This document shows, in pieces, positions 8,299 to 15,955 of a stretch of 16,314 nucleotides of DNA (its first letter is position 1; each line of letters starts with the position of its first letter). The translations under genes were made by a program, and so were the position numbers. The stretch covers positions 1-16,314 of the forward strand of contig CAYFMG010000022.1 in assembly GCA_964344155.1 (NCBI GenBank). Reading direction: 5' to 3'. A model generated the notes under the pieces. That model was not told the DNA's origin and ran no database searches. It saw nothing but the letters and a program-made list of their open reading frames with translations. Origin of the DNA: UBA6164 sp964344155. GTDB taxonomy: Bacteria; Patescibacteriota; Gracilibacteria; BD1-5; UBA6164.

Positions 8299-8633
8299 TG
8301 AAAATTATTATAACAAAAACTTTTAATAAAAAGTATTTAAATAAACTTTCTAAGTATTTTACCATTAATGATTTTTTAAAACAGTTAAATAAAAATAACA
8401 ATATTTTATTAAAAAATCCATTTTATAAAGTAAAATTAAATCTTAATTTAGTAGATTTTAGATGAGTTATATTATTAGTTGAAAAAAATAAAATAGTACC
8501 ACTTATTTTGTGTTTGAAAAAAGATAAAAATTGTTGAGAAAATATTATTTTAGAGAAATATTATAAAGATATTTTATTTTCTCAAGAAAAAGCATTAGAG
8601 GATTTAAATAATTGAGATTATGAAGTGTATTAA
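8298..8633 (+). CDS. Putative toxin of a toxin-antitoxin pair (copy 2)
   Basis: This 111-residue basic protein is paralogous to the product at 7576-7914 (about 64 of 111 positions identical by eye). Shared blocks are MKIII.KTFNKKYL.KL, LV.FRGVIL, ILC.KKDKNCGENII and NGDYEVY. Divergence is concentrated in residues about 22-50 and 85-98, perhaps the faces that meet the antitoxin or that set specificity. Its first codon overlaps the antitoxin stop by one base. RelE/ParE-like by size and strand pattern, without a proven active site. The conserved Asp, Lys, Cys, Gly and Glu in KKDKNCGEN are candidates for functional residues, which is an inference from conservation between two copies only. Confidence 0.55.
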
Positions 8634-8636
8634 AAA

Positions 8637-8668
8637 AATAAAACCAGATTAAATCTGGTTTTATTTTT
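8637..8668 (+). terminator. Rho-independent terminator of the second toxin-antitoxin pair
   Basis: An inverted repeat with core AAAACCAGATT and AATCTGGTTTT is followed by TTTTT, just after the toxin stop. It differs by one base in the loop from the terminator at 7918-7950. Confidence 0.85.
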
Positions 8669-8680
8669 GTTCTTTTCAAA

Positions 8681-8740
8681 GGACTAAAGCCCTCTGTTAA
8701 TCAACTGTTTGTTAACGGTGAGCTTTAGCTTACCGACTTA
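8681..8740. repeat. Structured, relatively G+C-rich patch with inverted repeats
   Basis: CGGTGAGC (8716-8723) pairs with GCTTACCG (8728-8735) with one G-T wobble. GTTAA (8696-8700) pairs with TTAAC (8712-8716). CTAAAGC (8684-8690) could alternatively pair with GCTTTAG (8722-8728), competing with the first hairpin. The patch lies just beyond the stop codon of the minus-strand gene at 8738 and may act as its terminator, although the usual T-run is weak, or it may be a small interspersed repeat. Confidence 0.45.
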
Positions 8741-9823
8741 TGGGACAGCTTTTGGAGAGGCTGGATTTTTTAAGTTTTCCATCATTTCATCAATATCTTT
8801 TCAGTACCAGTGAGTAGCAGTATCAGATCAAATAATATCCCATTGTTTTAATGCATGTGTTAAATTGTTTATTTCAATTAGTGTATCTCTAGTTTTTGAT
8901 TCATGTAAAAATGGTATTTTTCATTTGTTTTTTAGAGATTTCAAAACTTCTATATTATATGAATTAAGTTTTATTAAATCAGACCAGTACAGTATAGATT
9001 TTAACTCTTTTATGGTAGTAAATAGTTCTAAAAAATAGCTATTAAGTTTTGCTAAAGCTTCTTGTTTATTTTTTCTTCACCAATCTTCAATAAAAGTAAA
9101 TCTTTCAATTATTTGATCAATAACATCTTCTCTAAACTCTAAAGTTTCTTTTGTATCTTTTTCTAGTTGTTCAAGAATTAGATTTATAGAACTAGCTAAA
9201 TCTAAAGTTTCATTTAAATAATTATCATCTTTTTTTGCTTCTACACTATTATTATCGTTTTCTTTTTCTGAAAAACCTATTTTTGTTTGGAGTTTTAGTA
9301 GGGAAGAGCTTAATTGTTTAGTATCAGATTCCTTGGCTATAAATAACTTTAGTTCTTCATTTATTTCAGAAAAAGTTTCATTAAAATCTCTTAAATCAAT
9401 AATTCAGTTTTCATCATTTTCCTTTAAAAATAAAAACATTGTAGTATTTAAACTAAAAATTCTTTCTATTAATTCGTATTTTTCAGTATTTCATGAATTA
9501 AATTCATCTAATAGTAATAATAGTTTTGTATTAAAAGTTGAAAGTAAAGAAATGCTGCTTTTTTTTAGTAAAGTAGTTATTTTTTGTTCTACTTGTTTTA
9601 TAAAATTTTCTTTGCTTTCAGAGTTATCTTCACATATTCTAATTAATGCATTTATATCTCTTTGTATACTATAACTTAACTCTAAACCGTTTATTATAAA
9701 TTTATTTGGCGGTCTATCTAAGAGTTTTATGGTTCAATCTTTTATTCAATCAATAATATTTTTAGTAATATTATTTTTTTGAATAAGAAGTGACTCTCAA
9801 GCTCATTGTTTTAATATTTGCAT
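8738..9823 (-). CDS. Hypothetical protein, probably largely coiled coil
   Basis: This 361-residue frame is open with TGA as glycine (for example at the start, MQILKQGAGESLLIQ). I do not recognise the family. It is rich in Lys, Glu, Asn, Leu and Ile in helical heptad-like stretches (FIKQVEQKITTLLKK, LASSINLILEQLEKDTKE, LFTTIKELKSIL), with no signal peptide, membrane helix or enzymatic motif. It is probably cytoplasmic, helical and perhaps oligomeric. The last residues, NPASPKAVP, come from a more G+C-rich stretch continuous with the structured patch beyond the stop, suggesting that an inserted repeat replaced the original C-terminus. It lies downstream of ssb on the same strand but behind a terminator, so co-transcription is unlikely. 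The start is the ATG at 9821-9823, and no ribosome binding site is seen. Confidence 0.6.
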
Positions 9824-9831
9824 AAATTTTT

Positions 9832-9881
9832 TTATAAAAAATAAGACTTAATGTAATAATAGGTAAAAATTACATTAAGTC
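9832..9881 (-). terminator. Terminator downstream of ssb
   Basis: A perfect 12-base inverted repeat (GACTTAATGTAA at 9845-9856 with its complement at 9870-9881) encloses a 13-base loop. On the minus strand it is followed by a T-rich run (TTATTTTTTAT), about 20 bases after the ssb stop. Confidence 0.75.
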
Positions 9882-9902
9882 AAATATTATATATAGTTAA
9901 TA

Positions 9903-10343
9903 CTAGAAAGGAATATCTTCGATTGATATTTCTTCTTCAGCTTTTGGTGATGTTTTCTGAACAGCTGGACTAGAGTTTGGAGTAGAACTAGTTTGAGAAG
10001 AAAAATCTCATTCTGCTCTAGAATCAAGCATTATCATATTTTCTCATACTATTTCAGTTTTATATCTTTTGCTTCAATCTTGAGCTTCCCAGCTTCTTGT
10101 TTGAATTCTTCATTCAAGAAAAACCTTACTTCACTTTTTTAAATATTCTCATGCAATCTCAGCTAATTTTCACCATAGAACCACGTTGTGAAACTCTACT
10201 TGTTCTTGTCTCATTCCACTAGAATCAGTCCAATTTCTATTTGTTGCAACAGAGAAACTAACCACATTTTGACCATTAGGAGTTTGTTTTAACTCTAAAT
10301 CTTGAGTAATTCTACCTATAATTTGCGCTTTGTTTAAATCCAT
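9903..10343 (-). CDS. ssb: Single-stranded DNA-binding protein
   Basis: This 146-residue protein binds single-stranded DNA during replication, recombination and repair. The OB fold is plain: MDLNKAQIIGRITQDLELKQTPNGQNVVSFSVATNRNW, then VEFHNVVLWGKLAEIAGEYLKKGSKVFLEGRIQTRSWEAQDGSKRYKTEIV, with the aromatic residues used in stacking. A Ser/Pro/Thr-rich linker (FSSQTSSTPNSSPAVQKTSP) follows, and an acidic tip ends in EDIPF, the partner-recruiting C-terminal peptide. Length and order are normal for the family. Several conserved glycines (LWGK, LEGR, KKGS) are TGA codons. It is monocistronic, with its own upstream region and a hairpin terminator. The ATG at 10341-10343 matches the usual family start. 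Confidence 0.96.
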
Positions 10344-10414
10344 AATATTGTTTAGTTAAAATGGTAAAATATAAATGAAATATTAGTGTGGTAAGTACTA
10401 AATTTCGCTTTCTA

Positions 10415-10441
10415 GTATACATATATAAAAAAAAATGCAAA
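10415..10441 (-). promoter_or_regulatory. Candidate ssb promoter
   Basis: On the minus strand TTGCAT is followed about 15 bases later by TATACT. A similar TTTGCAT box precedes HU. The spacing is short and the region AT-rich, so confidence is low. Confidence 0.3.
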
Positions 10442-10447
10442 TCTTTT

Positions 10448-10476
10448 TTGTTAAAAAAGTATATTTTGAGTATATT
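10448..10476 (+). promoter_or_regulatory. Candidate promoter of the minor prepilin operon
   Basis: TTGTTA (10448-10453) and TATATT (10471-10476) are 17 bases apart, about 100 bases before the first prepilin ATG, leaving a long AT-rich leader. Other AT-rich matches exist nearby, so the exact site is uncertain. Confidence 0.35.
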
Positions 10477-10574
10477 ATATATATTAATATATATAAAAAA
10501 GTAAAAAATAATTGAAATTTTTATTTTTTTTAATATTCTACTACTAAATAATAAAAGTATTTTTTAAAAAAATT

Positions 10575-11138
10575 ATGGTAACAAAAAAGGCATTTACATT
10601 AATAGAGGTTATGATAGCTATTGTAATAATGGTTGTTTTAACTATGATGTCTTATGCTCCTTATAATTATTATCAAAGTAAAGCTAAGTTAAAAATGTCT
10701 TCCAGGGAAGTATCACAACTTTTGTATGAATCTAGAAATATGGCTGTATCTTGAGCTGTATGAAATTGAAAAAATATATCTGTGTGAGTTTACTTTGATA
10801 GCTCTTTAGAGGAAAAAACAAAAATAAAGGTTTTTTCTTATCCTTATGATGTTTCTTTTTTGAACTTGCTTAATATAGAGTGATGAGATACTGAGCTTTT
10901 AAAAACACATATTTTAAAAAATGGAATACAACTAGATGATATAAGTGGAAAAGAAAATATGCTTTTTGTTTTTGATGCTATTAGCTGAAATGTTAAGTAC
11001 TATACTTGGGAATCTTGAAATAAAACTGAAGTAATAAGTGATAATATATATATAAATATGTCTTATAAGTGATCTACATCTACTACACTAAAAAAGACTT
11101 TATCTTATTTTACTTCAACAAATATAATTGACTACTAA
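10575..11138 (+). CDS. Prepilin-like protein, FimT/GspH type
   Basis: This 187-residue protein starts MVTKKAFTLIEVMIAIVIM, a type IV prepilin signal: basic leader, Phe at mature position 1, Glu5 and a hydrophobic helix. The following EVSQLLYESRNMAVSGAV matches the early region of FimT/GspH minor pseudopilins, where a helix ending in ARNMA-like residues leads into the beta-sheet head. Minor pilins of this type help initiate pilus or pseudopilus assembly in the inner membrane. It is the first of four prepilin genes in a row, with only 3 bases before the next. No Shine-Dalgarno sequence is visible; the ATG directly before the short basic leader is the natural start. Confidence 0.85.
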
Positions 11139-11141
11139 AAA

Positions 11142-11720
11142 ATGAAATTAATAAATAAAAAAGCATTTTCTGTTGTAGAAATACTTATGTGAGTATTTAT
11201 ATTTTCCTTGTGAATGGTATGAATATATGCTACTATTTCTTCAACTCTAAACCTTAATGAGTATAATAAAAATTATATTATAGCTTCTAATTTAGCTCGT
11301 GAGCAATTAGAACTTGTTAGAAACATAAGAGATAGTAATTATCATAAATTACAAAAATATAATAAAATAGATCCTTCTACAACAGATTATACAAATATTT
11401 TTGAATATTCTACAAAATATATAATAGAAAATGATTATAGTAATACTGCAAGTTTTCCTATAAAAGTAGCTCCACTTGTATGATTATGAGAGCTATGTAT
11501 GGATGAAAAAAATAGATATACACATGACTGTACAAATCAGAATAACAAAAAAACAAAGTTTTCTAAATACATAAGTATAGAAAAAGTAAGTTATAATGAT
11601 TCTTGAACCAGGGAAGATATAGATGATGCTATTTTGATTAGATCTAAGGTTTTATGGAATATTGGTTGAGATCATGAATTTGAAGTAAAAACTATTTTAA
11701 CAGATTGGAAAAGATTATAG
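11142..11720 (+). CDS. Prepilin-like protein, PilV/GspI type
   Basis: This 192-residue protein has the leader MKLINKKAFSVVEILMGVFIF (Glu5 present), then STLNLNEYNKNYIIASNLAREQLELVRNIRDSN. The A.NLAREQLELVRN.RD segment is characteristic of PilV/GspI-like minor pilins, in which the helix runs through a conserved A-x-Q-x-L-E region. The head contains four cysteines (CMDEKN, HDCTN and nearby) that may form disulfides outside the membrane. It is the second gene of the minor prepilin cluster. A precise role (priming the pilus, or displaying an adhesive head) cannot be told from the sequence. Confidence 0.82.
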
Positions 11721-11735
11721 AATAATTAATATATA

Positions 11736-12332
11736 ATGAAAAAACATATAAAAATAATCCAGGCTTTTACTTTGGTAGAAATTTTAGTTTCTATTACTAT
11801 TTTTTCTATTATTTTAATTTCTGTTACAGCTACTTATATATCAAGTTCAAATATAACTTTGAAATCAGATATTAATAGAATAATGCAAGAAAACCTAAAA
11901 AATGTATCAAATACTATATCTGAAGATATAATAGCTAATTGAATATCAGGAGTATCTTTTGGGAGTATAGATGATTGTGATTTTTCTTTATGATCAAATT
12001 TGTATAAATATGGAGATAAATTGTGTACAAAATCTTGAAATCATTATTATTTAGCAAAGAAAAACCCTGTAAATTGAGATTTTGTTAGGGTTGAGAACTC
12101 AGAGTGTAGCAATCTTGATGATCATTGTTTTATAGTAAAGGCAATAGATAAACCTTTAACAAATAGTTATGTATCAGTAAAAGAGTTAAATTTTTATTTA
12201 TCAAAAGATTATATTCCAAAAGTAACGATGAATATAGTACTGCATCCATCTACGAATAAGTGAGTTCGTTTAGATTTGATAAAATCAAGCAATATAACTT
12301 TTCAAACAACTATAACAGAGAGACCTTTTTAA
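11736..12332 (+). CDS. Prepilin-like protein, PilW/GspJ type
   Basis: This 198-residue protein begins MKKHIKIIQAFTLVEILVSITIFSIILISV, a prepilin signal with AFTLVE (Glu5) and a hydrophobic helix, followed by SDINRIMQENLKNVSNTISEDI. The helix with an R-x-x-Q-x-N-L-x-x-V pattern resembles PilW/GspJ-like minor pilins. Read with the standard code the gene would stop after 68 residues at 11940-11942, but that TGA is glycine and the frame continues 130 residues further. Cysteines occur at several points in the head (DDCDF, LCTKSG, ECSN, DHCF), probably disulfide-bonded. It is the third gene of the cluster, 15 bases after the second and 10 before the fourth. Confidence 0.82.
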
Positions 12333-12342
12333 TAAAAGAAAT

Positions 12343-13149
12343 ATGAAAAATATAAATAAACATTCTTGATACTCTATTATAATAATTTTACTTATTATTT
12401 GATTCTTACTTATATTAACAGTAGGAGTATTTAGTCTTGTCTTAAAGGAATTAAAATGAAATAATGCTATGTGAGATTATATAAAAGCTTATGCTTGAGC
12501 TGAAAGTGGGGGAGAGTTAGCTTTGTTGAAAATAAAAAAAGAGTGATACGCTTATTATGATAAAATAAATCATGATATAAATGATCGCTCATTAGTCTTA
12601 TCAAGAAATCCTTTGGATGGAGGATATTTTAATAGAAATAAAGATGTACTATTATCATATGATATATGATCAAAGGTATGAGAGTATAATTGAGAACTAG
12701 AGCCTTTATCGTATGATATTATACCACTTTTTTATTTAGATGATACTTGAGAACACAAAGTTCTTGATATAGATTTCAGTGTTGTTTTTTGAAATGATTC
12801 TGATTTAAATTGGAATATTATATCAAAAAATAGTTGAATTTCTGGTACATGAGTAACTACAAATTGATTTAAAAAGACTTTAACAAATAATGGTTTTTCT
12901 TATGATAGGGAAGAAATAGATAGTTTTTTAGTTAATAATGAATCAAATTATTTAGTTTTGTTAAATACAGGTAATTTTCAGGCTATAAATTACAATATAA
13001 AATCAGTCAATGATAGTGAGTTTTTTACTAGTCCAAAAACAACTATTTTTAGTTCAGCTGAGGTGTGAAACTACAAGCAAAACTTGAAAATAGACCTAAA
13101 TAATACAGAATTTTTAAACATGTTAAAATACTCTATATATAGTAATTAA
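12343..13149 (+). CDS. PilX/GspK-like minor pilin
   Basis: This 268-residue protein has a short leader, MKNINKHSG, before YSIIIILLIIGFLLILTVGVFSLVL, a hydrophobic helix, then AMGDYIKAYAGAESGGELALLKIKK. The A-x-A-x-A-E-S/A-G-x-E-x-A-L element after the helix is the signature of PilX/GspK-type proteins. Unlike its neighbours it has no glutamate at mature position 5, as is common for GspK-like tip pilins. It is the last gene of the four-gene operon and ends in the terminator at 13149-13175. Together the four genes match the usual FimT-PilV-PilW-PilX order of a minor pilin set, which forms the initiating tip complex. Confidence 0.78.
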
Positions 13150-13175
13150 AAAATGGCTTAAATAAGCCATTTTTT
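13149..13175 (+). terminator. Terminator of the minor prepilin operon
   Basis: AAAAATGGCTTA (13149-13160) pairs perfectly with TAAGCCATTTTT (13163-13174), followed by T residues, right at the end of the PilX-like gene. Confidence 0.85.
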
Positions 13176-13252
13176 AATACCTTTAAAAATACAATTTTTT
13201 GGAATATTTTTTAATAAAACCCCTTATTTAAAGTAAAAAAGTAAAAAAAAAT

Positions 13253-13280
13253 TTGCATATTCTAAAAAAACTGCTAGTAT
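13253..13280 (+). promoter_or_regulatory. HU promoter with extended -10
   Basis: TTGCAT (13253-13258) and TAGTAT (13275-13280) are 16 bases apart, and the -10 box is preceded by TGC, an extended -10. The region lies 35 bases before the HU ATG. Confidence 0.5.
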
Positions 13281-13314
13281 GTATTTGTTTTTATATTTAT
13301 AAATAATTTTTATT

Positions 13315-13587
13315 ATGAAAAAACAAGATTTTATTAGAGCTGTTGCTGCTGATGCAGGATTAAGCCAAGATGCTGTTTCTAAAGCATTATCGTCTATGAT
13401 AGACGTTGTTACTTGAGAATTAAAATCAGGTGGTGAAGTTAATATTACTGGTTTCGGTGCATTTAAAGTATCTTCTAGAGCTGCTAGAAATGGTGTTAAC
13501 CCAAGAACTGGTGAATCTATTAGAATAGAAGCTATGAATTCTCCTGTTTTCAGAGCTGGTAAAACTTTAAAAGAAGCTGTTAGATAA
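13315..13587 (+). CDS. hup: HU-family nucleoid DNA-binding protein
   Basis: This 90-residue protein of standard HU length compacts and bends DNA as a dimer. It begins MKKQDFIRAVAADAGLSQDAVSKALSSMID (the helix pair), then GEVNITGFGAFKV, RAARNGVNPRTGESI with the NPRTG tip that inserts into the minor groove, and a C-terminal VFRAGKTLKEAV. All signature elements are present. It is a single-gene unit between two terminators. Codon use is less AT-biased than the neighbours, with many GCT and GGT codons and only one TGA glycine, in keeping with high expression. There is no Shine-Dalgarno sequence; the ATG start matches the family. Confidence 0.96.
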
Positions 13588-13606
13588 TTCTTGTTATCAC
13601 AAGCTT

Positions 13607-13641
13607 AAAAAAAACACTTAAATTTTTAAGTGTTTTTTTTT
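13607..13641 (+). terminator. Terminator of the HU gene
   Basis: CACTTAAA (13615-13622) pairs with TTTAAGTG (13625-13632), extended by eight A residues on the left and T residues on the right, ending in a long T-run. Confidence 0.85.
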
Positions 13642-13697
13642 GATTTTTAAATTAATAAATGATATAATTTTAAAAAAGAATTATAATATTATTTTAT

Positions 13698-14237
13698 ATG
13701 TTTAGTTTAAATATAGATAATCTGGATAAGACTTTTGATAAAAGTGGCTTTATATCTGAACAAATGGAGGATAAAAATATAGATATAGAGTTTATTTGAT
13801 GTTCTTGTTTTTCTAATGCTCAGACTATTAGAATTTTTGTTGAGTTAATATTTACACTTTTATGATTTGATAAAAGAGATGTATCTAAATTTATACTTGT
13901 TATAGATGAGTTATTTAATAATGCGGTTGAGTATTGAACTAAAGAGGGAGATGATAATAAGATTAGAATTAAGTCTATTAATACTAAAGATAATTTAGAG
14001 ATTATTATAGAAGTTGAGGATAGGTGAAATTGAAAAAAACATAAAACAGCTTTAGAAATGGAGACTCTTAGAGCTCATAGATTAAAGCGTTGATATGGTA
14101 ATCATGATTCTATTAGATGAAGGGGATTATTTATGATAGCAGTAAAGACTGTTGATAGGGTATATTTCAAAGATACTTCAGAAGGGGGGCTTATTGTTTG
14201 ACTTAGAAAAAAAATAAAAAAAGAAACAAATAACTAA
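13698..14237 (+). CDS. GHKL ATPase, anti-sigma factor/serine kinase-like
   Basis: This 179-residue protein has the Bergerat ATP-binding fold of the SpoIIAB/RsbW type. The N box is VIDELFNNAVEYGT (E71, N74, N75). The G1 box is EVEDRGNG (D108, G110, G112), and the G2-like box is RGRGLFMI (G141, G143). The protein is free-standing, with no membrane helix, sensor domain or phospho-accepting histidine, which favours an anti-sigma factor or serine-kinase switch over a classical sensor histidine kinase. Residues 116-138 between G1 and G2 hold a charged loop. No anti-anti-sigma (STAS), PP2C phosphatase or alternative sigma gene lies nearby in the window, so its partner is unknown. It is a single gene between terminators. 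Confidence 0.8.
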
Positions 14238-14253
14238 TATTTGTTTCTTTTTA
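14218..14253. terminator. Bidirectional terminator between convergent genes
   Basis: AAAGAAACAAATA (14220-14232) pairs with TATTTGTTTCTTT (14238-14250) around a five-base loop, with A and T runs on either side. It overlaps the 3' end of the GHKL ATPase gene and touches the stop codon of the opposing ftsQ (14251-14253). Confidence 0.8.
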
Positions 14254-15210
14254 TTTATATATATCTTTAAGGTTTTGTTTACATTGAAATTCTTCTTCAG
14301 TTAAACAGTAAAATATTTTACCTTTTATTCTTAGATCTATATATACAATTGTTCCATTATTTATATCTAATTGTTCTTTGTGAAATATAACTATTTTTTC
14401 TATTTGTTCTTTTATATTTCAGTTTAAGTTAAATATTATTATTGTATTTTTTCATGTTGTTATATGTAATTCTCTTTCAGTAGAGTAATATTTTAATTCT
14501 TTTATTTTTAGATCTACTATATTTTTAGTTATAGCTTCTTTTATATTAAAGATAATAGACAAGTATTTTTCATCTATATTTTTTTTATAATCTAGAAATT
14601 TATTTTTATTAAAAATATCTTTTATTACAAGTTCATCCAATTCTTTTGAATATGAGGAAGGTATTAGTGTTCAGTTTGTTGTTATTATAAATTTCTTATT
14701 ATTTATAGTTGTATTAAATAGTCATTTATATGAGTTTACAACGATTCTTAGAGTGTTTGGTAGTATTATATTTGTTTGTATATTATTAATATTGTGTTGG
14801 TAGTTTTTCATAAGTTTTTCTATATTTTTTTTCTCAGCATTAAATATAGATTGTCATCTGTAATTTTCAACAGATTTATATGATATGATCATATTTGTAA
14901 TATCATCTTGTTTAATTATTTCGATATTTTTTATTTTAAAAACTGGTCAAAAAACTATATATATACTTATTGATAGTAGTATTGTACATATCAGTATATA
15001 ATAGTGACTTATATTATTTCAAAATATTTTTAGTTTTTCTAGTTGTTTGTTTTTTATAGTGAAACTTTTTCTTTTCTTTACAAAACGGGGAGTGTTTATT
15101 ATATTTAAAGATTTTTTACTTTTTATAGTATTTCTCTTTGGTCTGTAAAAAAAACTTAGTTTTCTAGATATTAGTCGTTTAATGTATTTAATTTTTTTAT
15201 GTATATTCAT
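14251..15210 (-). CDS. ftsQ: FtsQ/DivIB-like cell division protein
   Basis: The frame is 319 residues with TGA as glycine. Residues 1-65 form a strongly basic cytoplasmic tail (KRLISRKLSFFYRPKRN and onward). A single membrane helix follows at about 68-87 (YYILICTILLSISIYIVF), and then comes the POTRA domain beginning FKIKNIEI, with the late NTLRIVVNSYKGLF strand. The C-terminal domain ends near TIVYIDLRIKGKIFYC, matching FtsQ's final V-x-Y-I-D-L-R strand. FtsQ links early and late divisome proteins and sits across the inner membrane. It is the second gene of a minus-strand pair, its ATG 5 bases after the rbfA stop. The family name is by architecture and the YIDLR signature; the sequence is very diverged and lysine/isoleucine-rich. 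Confidence 0.78.
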
Positions 15211-15215
15211 TTATT

Positions 15216-15551
15216 TTAAATTACTTTGTTAATTATATTACATACATTTTGTCATTTTTCTCAACTATCATCATATCTATATCTTATTCTAGGTAGTTTT
15301 CTTATATCCATAGCTTTGTTAAATCTAGCTTGTACTTCATTGTTGTGTTTTGCTAGAGTTTTTGTTAATATTTCTTGGTTTTTTAGTGAGCTTACATATA
15401 TGTCTAAGTATGATAAATCACTACTTATTTTTACTCAAGTAACAGTTATTATTCAAAAAGTTTTTTCAGAATCTTCTAATCATTCAAATATATAATTTGT
15501 AACTAATTCTCTAGATACTCTTTCTAGTTTTTTTATTCTTTGTGTATTCAT
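15216..15551 (-). CDS. rbfA: Ribosome-binding factor A
   Basis: This 111-residue protein matches RbfA, a KH-like factor that helps late maturation of the 30S subunit by engaging 16S rRNA near helix 1. Diagnostic stretches are RIKKLERVSRELVTNYIFE at the N-terminus and ITVTGVKISSDLSYLDIYVSSL, equivalent to the VTxVxVSxDLxxAxVYVS signature. FNKAMDIRKLPRIRYRYDDS is the equivalent of LRxxLxxRLxPELxFxxDxS. Length is typical. It heads the pair with ftsQ. Its upstream region is shared with the divergent bS21 gene, so two components of small-subunit biogenesis flank one control region. Confidence 0.88.
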
Positions 15552-15586
15552 TATTTTAAATTGTATTTAAATATTTATTACTAATT

Positions 15587-15614
15587 AATATATAAATTAA
15601 TTTAATTTTGACAA
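15587..15614 (-). promoter_or_regulatory. Candidate rbfA promoter overlapping the bS21 promoter
   Basis: On the minus strand, TTGTCA (15609-15614) and TATATT (15587-15592) are 16 bases apart, 35 bases before the rbfA ATG. The -35 box lies on the complement of the bS21 -35 box, so the two polymerases would exclude one another. Confidence 0.4.
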
Positions 15615-15635
15615 ATAAAAGTTTATAAATATAAT
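15608..15635 (+). promoter_or_regulatory. Strong promoter of rpsU
   Basis: Perfect TTGACA (15608-15613) and TATAAT (15630-15635) are 16 bases apart, 70 bases before the bS21 ATG. Transcription would begin near 15642 and give a leader of about 60 bases. Confidence 0.75.
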
Positions 15636-15647
15636 CCTTTCACTTTA

Positions 15648-15700
15648 AATAGGGAGTAATTCCTATTAATTTATACTTTAATTTCCACTTAGGGAGATAG
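15648..15700 (+). promoter_or_regulatory. rpsU leader with hairpin and Shine-Dalgarno sequence
   Basis: AATAGGGA (15648-15655) can pair with TTCCTATT (15660-15667), eight pairs with one G-T. AGGGAG at 15691-15696, 9 bases before the ATG, is a good Shine-Dalgarno sequence, rare in this window; another AGGGAG sits inside the hairpin (15651-15656). A decoy ribosome site or autoregulation is conceivable but unproven. Confidence 0.45.
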
Positions 15701-15705
15701 AAACT

Positions 15706-15906
15706 ATGATATACGCTATTAGAAATGAATGAGAAACTAATGAAAAACTTATTTTAAGATACAAAAAAATGTTTTTCCAATCAAGAATTACATCTAAAAT
15801 TAGAAGTGAAAGATATGCTGTACAAAAACCATCTAAGAAAAAACTTAGAGAAAAAGCTATCGTTAGAGAACACTATAGAATGTTAAATAGTAAAGTATAC
15901 TTTTAG
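15706..15906 (+). CDS. rpsU: 30S ribosomal protein bS21
   Basis: This 66-residue, very basic protein matches bS21: IYAIRNEGETNEKLILRYKKMFFQSRI at the start, where NEGE.NEKLI.R.KK is the usual N-terminal motif (first glycine TGA). SERYAVQKPSKKKLREKAIVREHYRM follows, the equivalent of the R..Y..KPS.KR..K...A..R tail. bS21 sits at the platform of the 30S subunit and helps pair mRNA with the anti-Shine-Dalgarno end of 16S rRNA. It is notable that this gene has the clearest Shine-Dalgarno sequence here. It is a single gene, divergent from rbfA, and followed by a G+C-rich palindromic repeat that could also act as a terminator. Confidence 0.92.
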
Positions 15907-15955
15907 TTAAAAATACTTGCAAATAGTAATAAAAACAATATATTAAAGTAGTATT

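Noticed and set aside
8681..8740. tRNA or other known structured RNA
   Set aside because: The hairpins do not form a cloverleaf or a riboswitch that I recognise. I saw no tRNA or rRNA gene in the window, though AT-rich tRNAs could be missed by eye.
11736..11942. A 68-residue pilin fragment as a complete gene
   Set aside because: Its apparent stop is TGA; the frame continues to TAA at 12330-12332.
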